Shown: one piece after another, positions 52,001 through 63,960 of the stretch
How positions within the stretch are numbered: the first letter of the stretch is position 1
Layout: the number at the start of each line of letters is the position of its first letter
Assembly (NCBI GenBank): GCA_020055645.1
Contig: CM034547.1
Location: 4,278,001 to 4,342,000 of the forward strand
Direction of reading: 5' to 3'
DNA from: Tomocerus qinae
Lineage: Eukaryota; Arthropoda; Collembola; Entomobryomorpha; Tomoceridae
Length of the DNA stretch: 64,000 nt
Notes under the pieces: generated by a model
What the model was told of the DNA's origin: nothing
Seen by the model: the letters and a program-made list of their open reading frames with translations, nothing else
Databases searched by the model: none
Program-made: the position numbers and the translations under genes

Positions 52001-54007
52001 TCATCGCTAATGTGGATGCCAATACAGCTCCGGTACGTCATTTTAACCTAACTGCATATAGTCAATCGATTCATCCCCGAATTGTCAACACTATAACCTA
52101 ACCTAACCTAACCATGTAAAATTCTGTTGACAAAAAGGTGTTGACAAAAAGGTGTTGAAAATTTGTGGTGGTCCCAGTCAATCATATATGGTTACGACTT
52201 TAACTCCGATATCTTTGCATTAACCATTCCAATTGTGATTACTATAAGCATTCTTATAACTGTATGTTCTTTTACAGGGAATTGAAGGAGTGATGGGTAT
52301 GTCATAGTGTTCATCTTGATACAACTCTTAACAGGAAGTGATTACTCATTTTGTAACACGTAAATTTCCTTTCCCTACAATAATTGAAATCATTTATTTT
52401 CAAAGGAGATGCGTCGACCGCCATGCGGGATATCATTTTCTATCGTTGGCACAAATACGTTGATCTAGTATTTCAGCATTACAAGAGCACACATTTGGCA
52501 CCATATGCTCCTTATGGCGTAAGAATCAATTTCGTCACTAAATTCTGTATCATCGCGTAATATTATCTCTTCGATGGCTGTAGCATTAAAACAATTTTGT
52601 AGTGCATTAACCTTCAACCTTGAAGAAATGCTTCGCTGCTATGATAAATATTTACTTGTAAGAAGTTTCGCAAAGATTTTAAGTATTTAATTTTAAATTT
52701 CAGGGTGAACTTCCGCTGGTTTTCAGAGGAGTGACTATTAGCAGTGTGAGGGTGATTCCGGAAGGAACACAGAGACAAAGTCTAAATTTTCTACAAACAT
52801 TCTGGAGTATGAGGCGGTTCGACTTAGAAGGAGGTCTTGACTTTAACACAAGAAACACTTCGGCTCCTGCTATTGTCAATATCTGTGCCAAACATCTAGA
52901 TCATCAAGAATTTCAGTATCAAATGCAAATTGTAATCCATTACTATAGCCCCTTTGTTAATTCGTTATCTATTCATATACCATCTTATTACATGTAATAA
53001 GGCAAATAAAAAATTTAATTTTTGTTATTACAGCAAAACTCTTTAGGAACTCCAGTTTTGACTACCTTAAGAATCTTTTTGGCCCCCAGATTCAAATCAC
53101 AAACTCAGCAAGTTCGGTATACAATGGCAGAGCAGCGAACTTTATTTTTCGCCATGGATTCATTTCAGACAGTGTGTAAGTAATTATTTCCTGTAATTCT
53201 ATAGTTTAAGGTTTTGAGACAAGGAAATCAGAATCGTCAGTTGCGAATCTTTTATTACGTATATTGACGAATAGATTGATCATGTAATTATTTCAATAAA
53301 ACTTACAGTGAAGCCGGGAAATAATAATCTTATAAGAAGATCGTTGGACTCGACGTTGACGGCTCAGTGGCCAAAGTCATTTCAAGAGTTGAGACAAGAG
53401 TTGGCAAGTGGAACGAAGAGTAGGACAGTTTGTGATTGCGGTTTCCCCCATCATTTATTATTACCGAAAGGTAATCAGCGTGGAATGACCTTTGACTTGT
53501 TCGTGATGGCCACCAATGGTTTAGAAGATCAAGTAACAGACCACTCCCCAGTGAATAGGCCACAGGAAGAGCATTACGTCAATGACAACGAGAAATGCCA
53601 GCCTTCCCACATTCATTGCGGAGTCCACGGGAAGAGATACCCTGACTCTAAACCAATGGGATACCCCTTTGACCGCCGACCTTATGCTAAACCAACCCAA
53701 GTTCGCTATCCAACTGGCCAAGTTGCTGTCGAAAATAGAGAGGTAGCAGACTTGGAAAATTATGTTCGCGAAATTCCAAATATGCACGCTTCCCAGGTAA
53801 AAGAGTCAATAGAGACTTCGAAATTGTCTACTTTGGTCTATGAAGATATTTCAGATTTGATAAAATATTATATTTATAAGATATTTCAGATTTGATAAAA
53901 TATTATATTTATAAGATATTTCAGATTGACATCTATTTCTATTTCTTCAGGTTATTATTCAACACGTGGATCAAATATTTGGTCTACAAGGATACAACGA
54001 AATCTAG
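49076..54007 (+). CDS. Hemocyanin subunit gene 2
   Basis: Twelve coding exons (49076-49364, 50454-50662, 50811-51001, 51227-51380, 51648-51743, 51871-52032, 52278-52296, 52406-52518, 52704-52931, 53034-53175, 53309-53796, 53951-54007), phase-consistent, give 715 residues. The signal peptide is FAVLLGLVSFWALLGDINGQ. All six copper ligands are present: His198, His202 (HHWIWH), His224 (FFHHELMAR), His351, His355 (HNQAH), His389 (MRDIIFYRWH). The C-terminal domain has CGFPHHLLLPKG and KPMGYPFDRRPY. It is a secreted oxygen carrier subunit, paralogous to gene 1, and probably forms hexamers with it. Exon boundaries match gene 1 except that two introns are absent (inside the CuA motif and within the C-terminal domain), fusing the flanking exons. 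A Pro/Ala-rich stretch (AAPVPAGGAPPRPPSG) follows the mature N-terminus. Confidence 0.93.
52095..52113. repeat. Short interstitial telomere-like repeat
   Basis: Three AACCT units plus AACC, the complement of the TTAGG telomere repeat of most arthropods, inside a hemocyanin 2 intron (52033-52277). Short enough to be chance. Confidence 0.5.
53844..53926. repeat. 35-bp tandem duplication in the last hemocyanin 2 intron
   Basis: Two full 35-bp units starting at 53844 and 53879 plus a 13-bp partial at 53914. Each unit opens with AGATATTTCAG, so three acceptor-like TTTCAG sites precede the real acceptor ATTTCTTCAG at 53941-53950. Confidence 0.85.
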
Positions 54008-54136
54008 CTCAATCCCTCTCGTCATCAAGAATTTTCGGCCATTTTCCAATATTAATATGGCATGCCAGTAAGTAATAAGTGCCAAATATCTTCTTTCAAA
54101 TTGGCACTGCCAATATTGTAGCTCTAATCGTTTTGC

Positions 54137-54142
54137 AATAAA
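54137..54142 (+). terminator. Poly(A) signal of hemocyanin 2
   Basis: AATAAA 130 bp after the stop, followed by an A-rich stretch. Confidence 0.6.
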
Positions 54143-54258
54143 AAAAATTAAATTTCCCTACTTTCATTAATTAAACAGCAAATCATATTTAATATGGGAA
54201 TGAAACCAAAGCCAAAAGATTTTTGGAATAAAATTCGTTAATACTGCACTTTACAGGT

Positions 54259-54264
54259 TTTATT
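54259..54264 (-). terminator. Poly(A) signal of the minus-strand polyampholyte gene
   Basis: TTTATT on the plus strand is AATAAA on the minus strand, about 170 bp beyond the minus-strand stop. With the hemocyanin 2 signal at 54137, the convergent genes end about 120 bp apart and their 3' ends may overlap. Confidence 0.45.
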
Positions 54265-54433
54265 AATACAAAAGTGTAAGAAAAGGATTGAAGATCAAAG
54301 ATAATATTTTCTCTTTAAAATGTCAATCAGTGCCAGTTACATCTTATCAAAAAATATTTTCATTTCCTTGATCACCTGTAAGAAATAATGTATATAGTAA
54401 AAAATATATTAGACATGTTGCTTGTTAGATTCA

Positions 54434-57400
54434 TCATCCTCCGTTGCTAATAATTTTAACTCGTCCAGAGGCACCGTGGCGGAACTTTACGTACTGAGAA
54501 GTTGGCGGGTGCGGGGTGGCCACAATGATAGGAATTTTAATGTTGGGATCCACGTTTCGTAGAATTCGAGGACTTCCCGAGTTGTAGCCGCTACTGTAGC
54601 CGCCGCTGCTGTATCCTCCGCCATTGTTGTAATCACTACTGTAGCCTCCACTGCTGTATCCACCCGAGGGAGCGGAAGTCTTTGGTACGGGAACAGAGAG
54701 GACTTTAGATACCGTATTGGCTGCTGCCACCTTTCGAGCCTGCGCAGTTGGCTTCGTCAACACGGTTGCTTTTCTCGTTTGGCTTGTAGGAGCTGGAATG
54801 ACTACGGGTTTGTTGATCGTGGAAGAGCCACTTCGTCTGCTGCTGCTCAACCGACTGCTGGATGTGATGGTGCTACTTCGGCTACTCCCACTTCGATCTC
54901 CCCCTTCAAATTATAATCATTTCTGTTACTTTCATTTCCAAACTCTCAATTCGCATCAGTTAGAGTTAGGTGTGTGTGTGTAGTGTAGGTTGTTGTAAGA
55001 AAAGAAAGAATAGAGAGCGACGATACCAAGATCTCCGTCATCATCATCATCATCCCCTTGGCTGCCGGATGAGCGACTACCACCGCTGCGGCTACTCGAC
55101 GAAAACCTGCTGCTGCTGCTCCGACTACTGCTTCGAATATTTCCTATCACCACATGTCACAACATGTACACACTGTACGCTAATATTTCCAGGGTCATCA
55201 TAATATTGAAAGAAAGTTTTTTTCTATTTTAAAAAATTGTGCTTTAAATTTAAACTAAATTTTAAAAATTTTAAAAGAATGCCAAAAGTTTTATACTGAC
55301 GAAAAAAATTTGTCATTTTTGATTTGATTTTTGAGGAATAGATCGGCAGGTTGGTGAGTTTTTAGAACAATGAACATTAAGGTTTTGGTATCTAAAGTTC
55401 TTCCTATTTTGCAACTTCGCAAATATTATCAGCAGTTGAAAATCATATTTGTTTCTCTCTCATTGTATTGTACTCTCTGTAAAGTTGTTTATTATGTGTT
55501 GTGTACTCTCAAGAGTTTCGAAGAAAAGGTGCATGAAAGATTGAAAAAAGGAGGAAAAAGCTGAGAGAAAACTACACCTACCCATGACCAATTATTTACA
55601 GAAAATAATAATAGAAAAAGTCTGCTGCCGATCAAGAAATGGTCATGTTTTCAATAGTATTCCCACTACAACAAACAAATCTACTTTTTACTGCTCAAAA
55701 TCCCAATAATAATTTATATGTAGATTAAAAGATTTTTAGGTTGAACTGTTCAGACCTGAGTCATCGTCTCCTCCTCCTATGGTACTATCATCGTCATCTG
55801 ACAAACTTGAACCACCTCGGCTACTACTGCTTCGGCTGCTAGAAGAGAAGCTACTACTCCGGCTGCCGCCAGTTCTTCGAGTCCCTCCATCTGCACCCAA
55901 AATTTTCATGTTTTAACAATTGCTACGAGACTAAAACCTTTTCCTTCAAAAATCCATTAACAAAAAAGATTTACCTGTGGAAGAATCATCGTCGTCGTCT
56001 AAGTTGCCAGTACCACGACTACTGCTGGTTCTACTAGAAGAAAAGCTACTACGGCTGCCGCTGATTCGCCGAGTTCCGTCAGGATTGACATTGTTGTCAT
56101 CGTCCGGGTTGTCCGTGTCTATGCCACCCGATGTTGTCCTGGAAGAACTGAAACGACTCCGACTCGATTCTCGAACGGTTCCGCCGTTCACATCTCCAGG
56201 AGAATTTGGATTGCCGCCTTCTTCATTTTCTTCGATTTCGGACTCCGTCACTCGTTGCTTAGTGACTCGCCGAATCACCTCCTCTTCCTCTCCCCCTCCA
56301 GGGTTCTCGGTGATCTTCTTCTTCTCCTCCTCCACCAACTCGATGATTTTGTCTCCCAAAGCAACTCCCAGATCTTTTTTGCCCCGCAATCTAAATCATT
56401 CAAGACTTGATTATTTTGTAGAGTACGATTAGGATTTTTTGTATGTAAAAATTTTAAGCTTCCTGCAGACAAACTGAACGAAAGAAAACGTTTATATTGC
56501 TTCGACTACAATTTGGAATATAATACTTTTTTGATCGAAGTGATCGTGAAGTGCTCCACCGAGTTCCCTGATATTTTACGCAAATAAAAGTGAAACTGAC
56601 TTAGACTGACCTGCGTATTTCTTCTTCGAGAATGCGAATAGTTTCCTGCTGCTTTCGAAGGGAACGTTCTCTTTCTTTGAGTCTTTCATCTTGTTCAGTG
56701 ATCGTCTCTTCCTGCTCTTTCAACTCCGTTTCTCGATCTCGTAGACGCTTTTCCTGTTCCTCAGCAAGCTCTTCTTGACGCTTTAATTCATTTTCTCTAT
56801 CTCTGATGAGGTCATCTTTTTCTCTCAGCTCTCTCTCCCTGTCCACTACCAGGACATCCTATTCAAAATTAAAATTCACAATTTGCAAAATGTTATGCCA
56901 ATTTTTCTGTTTTGCTACTTTGTGCTTTTATAATTTATAACCTAAATCTAAAAAAAAATTTTCGAGCACTTTAATAGTAATTTTAATCCTCATACCTTTT
57001 GTTCCAACTGTTTCTCTCTTTCATTCAGTTTTTTGTCTTGTTCGTCAATCCTGACTTCCTGATCCTTAATATCCCGCTCTCTTTCCTGAATCTTCCTTTC
57101 TTGCTCAGCAATTTTCTCGTCCAATGTCTTTAATTCGTTGACTTGCTCCTCCAACTTTTTTTCTTGTGTTTGTAATTCATCCTTTTGGTCTTTCACCGTC
57201 CGCTGTAACTCACGATCCCGTTCTAAATGCTCTTCAGGAATGAATGGAACCCTTTCCACTATTCGCTCGGGTTCACTCGTTACATAAACCACTTCTACAC
57301 TCAACAAAATCATGGGGACGTTTATTGCTACATAATATGATGCTATAGTGTAACCTATCAATATTTCAACTTGCTTAAGGACGCCAATTTTATAAAATAC

Positions 57401-60400
57401 ATGCTCTATAATGTCTTTGAGTAGGGAATCTTCGTGCATTCTTTCATGCGTCCTAGCAGAAACCTCTACTTTCAGAATTGTAACAAATCTGTAAATTGAT
57501 GACCATGTGACTTGTTGTGAGTTGTGCAGTGAAATGTGGGAAGATCCCCTTAAGGGTAATATTATTATAGCAATATTTATTCACGATAACGAAGAAACGT
57601 TTACTTCTAATGATTTTTATTTTCCCAAACTATTATTGATTCACGGTCATGAATTTACCAATCCATAAATTAGTGCTGCGAATTTACATTTCCCGTCATA
57701 TTTTTAATTAAAAACAGTTTTAGAAAAAGTAAAGTGAGTGCAGTGAACAGTTTTTCAAAATGCTTTCTAATTTTGCATCAAGAATTTCAGGAAAGATATA
57801 AACTTGTCGCTATTATTCAATCACAATTAATTTTTTTCGGGTTCAATCGGCGTGTAACAAAATCCTTTTGAGGAACATTTAATAGCAATCGGTAAAAGGT
57901 TAAAACATTGCGACCTGTAGAAAAATCTGCTAACTGCATTGCTTGGAGTACCTACTCTAACAAAGGCCATACGACTCTCGTTAAGGGAGATGTTCGATTC
58001 GATGCTCTGATTCTGATGTGATGGACATTCACTTGACCATTGATACATAATTATTATTATTAATTGAGATGTCTACTGTTTTTCTGCAGCCACCCAGTAG
58101 GTACTTTATACAAACACTTTAAACATGTTATAATAAATGATGTACTAACCTGGCTGGCGTGGTCGTTCTGTAGTAGTGGTCGTCCTTTGTGTCGGTCGTT
58201 CCCTTATTATTGGCTCTGGTTCCCGTACTGTGAAATATCATGAATGAGAATTAAAACATGTGAAAGAGGCATATTGTAATAATAAATTCAGTATTGTGAT
58301 AATCTATGTGAAAAAAGAGAAGGAAACGCGAGCACGTAGCAAATTGTTGTAACCAGTAAATATTATCCATTATCAAAGTAGGTACGTACGATTGCGTGAA
58401 TGAAAATGAAACCATAATAATATTATGCTTCTGCATTGCGACTAATTTATCTCGTTTCTTATTATGTGTCAACAAATAAATAATTAAATGCTATGCTAGG
58501 CCAGGTTGCATTGTAAACAAATTTATTATTCCTAATTTGTCTTTGTGGGAATCAATAAATCCGTAAAGAAAGAGTGAATGAAATAATTGCAGATGATCAT
58601 TATAAATCCCATCACAGAATTTCATTTGAATTGGGTTAAGTGGATCACTTAATAAAAAACTCGATAAAGTTTTTAAAGGTACATCGTTTGAGTGCTATTG
58701 TCATTGTTAATTTAGTATTTTGCATCATGGTGTCTTGATTGTAGTACCCCTTGTCAGACTAATTGCACCTGCCATCGTGATTAATTGGAGGAGGTAGTGT
58801 ATTTTTACAAACATGTTTTTGTGATAAAGTGTTCAAATGATAAAGAAGCCTTTTTAAGAAAATGTAACCGTTTATATAATTAATTATTAGATTACGTTAC
58901 ACAATCTGATTACGTGCCTAGGTAGTTAATTTGACAGAATGAGGAGTCGGTAACTAATGATGTACACTTCGTACGTGAGTGGGAATGGCATGTACCTATC
59001 TCTTTATCATTATGGCTAACACTAATAACTTAATAGCGAGAAATTATGCTATTCTAATAAATCTTACTGTGGCAGAATTTTTTGATTACTGACTTGAATG
59101 AGTTATTTGGCTGTGAGAACGTTTGTCAGGTATACAGTATTGTTATATTAATTCCAATTTGGATCGAAAAATAATTAACCCATCGAAGACACATTTCTTA
59201 ATCTCTATTCAGTTGCTAAAAATCACTTAGAATGAGAGCTTTTCTGTGGGATGGCATCTCCACAATTGTCACAGATATTAAACCAACTACATCCTACACA
59301 CCTGCGAATTTAATTCTGCTAAAATATTCTAAAGTGTGAACAGTAGATATATAGGTACTTATAATAGTATCTTTATCTGACACAATGCACAAGTATTACT
59401 AACAATGGGTAACTTTGCAACTGAAACGTGGAAAAAGTTGTGAACTAATGAGCTTTACATGAAACTTCCATTTGGCCAGAGAATACAACATAAAATGTTC
59501 TATCTGGATGAGTGCACTATTCACATCGGCTTAATCAACTAATAATAATCTAAGTAATGAACACTTTAACCCTAAGAAATTAAATAATATGAACTACCTA
59601 ATTAAAATTTCACATGTGGTACCTGAAAATATTGCTTTGTAGTTATTCAGGTATGAAAGTATTTTTGCTTGGGGAAACATCGCTGATAAAGTTTGATGTA
59701 AAAAATCTTGCCATTAGTGTGACAATTCATTTAGCCGTAAAGACAGATATATCATAGGGAACTAGGGAACTCTATGCATTAGTGTTCTAATTGATTGCTC
59801 ATTTTTATGCTAATTCTGAAATGAAGATACAATGCCTCTAAAAATAATTCATCGAATTGCGAGAATCTAGTTCTAGAGATATTCTAGCTCTGAACTCACT
59901 ATGAGGCAAAATTTCATTAAAAGGTTCATTTTGTAAGGGTCTTAATAAATAAAAACATTAAAAATTTAAAAATTTTCTGCAAACATTCATTCTGCATTCA
60001 TTTCGTGATTTCACTGCAATTTGTATATATTGAAAAAGTTGTTTTCCAGGTCATAACGTTTGAATCTATATCTCCACTTTAAAATTGCTCAAGAAAATCA
60101 TAAATAATGGAGCAACTTAGTATTTTGTTCGTTTTTGTTGCAACGACAAAAAATAGCGTGAAGAGGAGTGGCGTGAAATGGAATGACGTGACATGAAAAA
60201 GAAAGATTTGTATCATTTCTAGGAATAGCATAAACCAGGACTGACTCAAAAACTGGGTCATGAAAATATTATTTCCGATATAAGTTTTGCACTGCTTGAC
60301 CAAATTTCTGCTTTCATTAATGTAGAAACCATTTCAGATCAAAATCAGAAAATACTTATTATCACAGACTGCTTCGTTGTAAATTATAATTATTTTACTA

Positions 60401-60615
60401 ATTCATAGGCCCTTAAGTCATCGAAATGTAAAATCGTTTGAGTAAAGTAATAATTCCATGCAGAAAAGCGACATACTTATTGGTTCATATGACGGATAAG
60501 TTAATTGATACTTAGGAACGGTGTAGATGTAGCCATTTCGACTGGAGACGAAAGTCAGCTGCACGGTCAGTGCCATAAAGAGGACCACAATCTCCTCTGC
60601 CCATCGCCTCGCCAT
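54434..60615 (-). CDS. Secreted coiled-coil protein with repeated Arg-Ser/poly-Asp modules and Gly-Tyr-Ser tail
   Basis: Eight minus-strand exons (60615-60477, 58227-58150, 57294-56996, 56858-56611, 56390-55975, 55890-55756, 55143-55027, 54903-54434) join without frame loss into 633 residues. Order of parts: signal peptide (core IVVLFMALTVQLTFVSS); Pro/Thr patch (RTTTTTERPRQP, about 60-72); a charged coiled coil at about 93-255 built from imperfect repeats such as LKEQEETITEQDERLKERER; an acidic hinge; then, from about 310 to 500, modules of Ser-Arg (SRSSFSSSRTSSSRG) each followed by a poly-Asp run (DDDDDSS); then Gly-Tyr-Ser repeats (SGGYSSGGYSSDYNNGG, about 555-585) and a basic end. I recognise no family. 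The layout suggests a self-assembling extracellular or cuticular structural protein; that is inference. The start exon follows an acceptor (TTTTCATTAG), so a 5' UTR exon lies upstream. Exons 6 and 7 are phase 1-1 and repeat the same module, consistent with exon duplication. Confidence 0.75.
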
Positions 60616-63394
60616 TCCTCTCCTAATGAAAACTAAAAATAGAATAAAAACGAATAAATAGCCCATAATAATCAAAACCTTTTTTCGATAAAAGCAAATA
60701 CATGTACAGTTTGAAGAGAAGAAGATGTATCCGTAATTAATATATATATACATGCATAAAAGGCTAATATAAATAAAATCAAAAACTATCGATTACTTAC
60801 ATGAAAATTCTAAATGCTGTTATTGTAGAAATATTTTGCTAAGTGCAGATTCTTTTCCAGGTAAACTTAGAGAACAGTCTTTGTTAAGTTATGCTTGAAC
60901 TATTTAATTGTATTTTCAACTCGCACTGAATTGATGATTCAATTTAACAACCTGATATCATGATTAATATCAGCAATGAACACCTTATTGAATTTTAGCA
61001 CAAAACACAGTCTTAAAATATGATGTCAGATACTCCAGAGGATTTCTTGTTCACGACTGGAGGAGATTCATAAATTTTTATTGAATTTAAGAAGATATGT
61101 GAAGTGGCAGTTGTTCAAATTACTAGAGAGAACTAAAGAGATTCATAACGGGGAGTGAACTGCAAGAATGACAATAAAGGGAGTGATTAGAGATAGTATC
61201 CTCTTTGCACATGATGACATCACACACAACTTCTCACTGATAGAACTCTTCTAATCTAGCAAATTAGTCTTTTCTCTAATGCTCTAGCTATAGGTACGTA
61301 TTATCTGTAACTACACCGTATCTCTTTTATAGCACTTGATTGCACAGCTAAGTCTAAATTATTATTGTCACTCCTGCAATTGCAGAGTGCAGAATAATAT
61401 TGAATCACTATATACTAACAAGCTACAACTGATTGTTTTATCAGAGACATTTGTGATGGGAATTATAATTGTTCTCTCTCTCATTGTCAGCTTTGTGTTT
61501 CAATATACGATTATATACTTATAATATTTATTAGCACTCACTACGTGCATCTATCTCCATAAGTGCAGACTTACATGTTAATTAGTGCTTTTAAATGTAA
61601 TAAATAGCAGTTCTGTTGCTTCAACTTGACCTGCACTACTCTTAGACTATACTTAAGAATTGTAATAAAACAGAATTGCAGAAAAAAGGCTTTATTTATG
61701 ATGAACACAATAGGTTTGAGTGCGCTTATGACTTTGTGACTTGAATTATCACTGTAATAATATGTAAAACAAAAGTGCAAGTGATACAATCGCAGATTAC
61801 CTATAAAGATGTTTCAGGCAGGCAGTAATTGTGATTCCACCACAAGTCATCCTCATTCAGCCACAAAGAATAGTTTCCCACACACAAATACATGAGAACT
61901 ACTAAGTATAACATTTAGCAGCAGGGAGTCATGTCATCAGTAGGTATACACCATACTTACACAGATAATGTATTTACTACTACTACACAACAATGAGTAG
62001 TACCTATCTATCTATGATACTGGCCGTGGCCATTGCCCAGCACCAAAGCCATCTTTAATTGCTTGCAGATATAATGTATACGACACAATGTATTTTAATG
62101 ACGCTGTACTTTTTTGTAATTTTATTAATGAATGTATGTATAAAAATAAATCCAATCAGTATTAAATAATTAGATAAGGAATTTAACGATTAATGAATAT
62201 GAATCATTAGTAACCATTTATTACTATTTTCCATCAAAACAGTTACTTCTGTTTAGGGACACAATTGTGTATTTAATAGTAAAATCTTCCTTAAAAATCA
62301 AGAAATATATTGACCTGTAAATTCCCATGTACCAAAAAATCTAGCGACAAATTATAATGAAATTGCTGTTGTTATTTCTCAATTCTTTACTTTTCAGTAT
62401 ACCGAAAATTTATTTTATGACATCTACCTACTTCATTTTAGTAGCTGCATGCTAACCAAAGACAACTAATCAATAAAATTTCTGTTTTTGCATAGTTTGA
62501 ACATTCAGTTAGAATTTTAAGCTTAATTATAATATGTCACTACTCGCTACACAAAACATAAGTGTAGCTTTGAAAGAAACTGTTCAAGAAATATCGAATA
62601 GTACCTACGTAGTTAATGGAAATGCCGTCGCTCAGAATTAATCACGTGAGTGAGTATTTTGCATAGAGGTTTACCCCATTTAGAATAGAAGGACGTTATA
62701 CAATTAGCATGTAGAATAATAGTTTGTGTAAGAATAAAGACTATCTCACCGAGCAATCAGCGTGGGTACAGAAAAGTCTGTCTTGAAAACGGCGAGCGTA
62801 AAAATGGGGATGGATGTGTAATAATAATTGTAATCGAGTGTAATCGGCTTGTTCTATCAGAGCAAAAACTGTAACATTGTGATTTAACTTGTACTGTTGT
62901 TGTTGAATATTTTTATCTAGGAATCTTGCAAGAGGCCGATGGGATTTCAGTTGTAAGTCGTCGTGAGGAGAATGAGCTAATTGCAACTTTACTATCAGAA
63001 CCTACAGAGATAATCATGCTGTGAGCTTGAGAATCAGGTACAAAAATTACTTGAAATGCATTCTAACGGTAACAGAATTATTATTACAAATTACATGTGT
63101 TTGCATATCATTTACTCTTTCATTGTCGAGTGTCTCAATTGGACACCAGAAGACGAGTCCAAAGTCTAAGATGCACCCATCAGTGTGCAATCGTGAGTGT
63201 AGATTCGTTTTAGATGGTTTTAAATATCAATGTTTAATGCTTAGTCTATTTAAGTACAGAATTCGGTGTATGACCTTTAGCTAATTTTGCACTAAACCTT
63301 TACATATTTTTGTATGGGTGACATTTGATGGCCTATTCTAGATTACCGCGGAAATCGCTGAATTAGTTTGATACACTAATACTCACATTTGACC
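60616..63394. other. Intergenic region, nothing recognised
   Basis: AT-rich and without coding-like exons; it must contain the 5' UTR exon and promoter of the minus-strand gene ending at 60615, which I could not place. Confidence 0.5.
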
Positions 63395-63960
63395 TTTTCA
63401 CGGTTTCCCGTTTGGTGGGCAGGAGGTAGGAATTATACATTGATTTAGTAGGGAATCTTGCGGCAAAGTGTTAATAACTTTTTAACCAGAGGAGGTAATT
63501 ACCATGTGTCAGCGAGAAAGATGTCACAAATTTAATGCAGATTTCAGCGGTATAAGTCTTATTCTTCTACGATAAGTAAAACGAGCGTTATTGCGATTTT
63601 TCTGAGACAACCTCTTTGTATGAGGGGAGATCGCGAGTTTTGATTGAATGCCTGTGTACTTGTTGTGTGTAAAACAGTAGAAACGGAAACCTAAGATTAC
63701 TATACAAAGAGCTATTAATAGCGATCTCCCCTCATACAAAGAGGTTGTCTCAGAAAAATCGCAATAACGCTCGTTTTACTTATCGTAGAAGAATAAGACT
63801 TATACCGCTGGAATCAGCATTAAATTTGTGACATCTTTCTCGCTGACACATGGTAATTACCTCCTCTGGTTAAAAAGTTATTAACACTTTGCCGCAAGAT
63901 TCCCTACTAAATCAATGTATAATTCCTACCTCCTGCACACCAAACGGGAAACCGTGAAAA
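63395..63960. repeat. Large foldback repeat, two 240-bp arms
   Basis: Arms 63395-63634 and 63721-63960 are reverse complements with only a few mismatches by eye (for example GGTGGGCAGG against GGTGTGCAGG), around an 86-bp non-palindromic spacer. The outer ends are TTTTCACGGTTTCCCG and CGGGAAACCGTGAAAA. No coding potential and no clear target duplication. Probably a foldback or MITE-type element; the near identity of the arms suggests recent origin. Confidence 0.85.

Noticed and set aside
20756-54007. Prophenoloxidase as an alternative call for the two copper proteins
   Set aside because: Both have signal peptides and the CG(Y/F)PHHLLLPKG motif of hemocyanins, and lack the thioester-like GCGWP region of arthropod prophenoloxidases.
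55977-56432. 151-codon plus-strand frame opposite the polyampholyte gene
   Set aside because: Antisense reading of Ser/Arg/Asp codon repeats; low-complexity coding sequence commonly leaves the opposite strand open.
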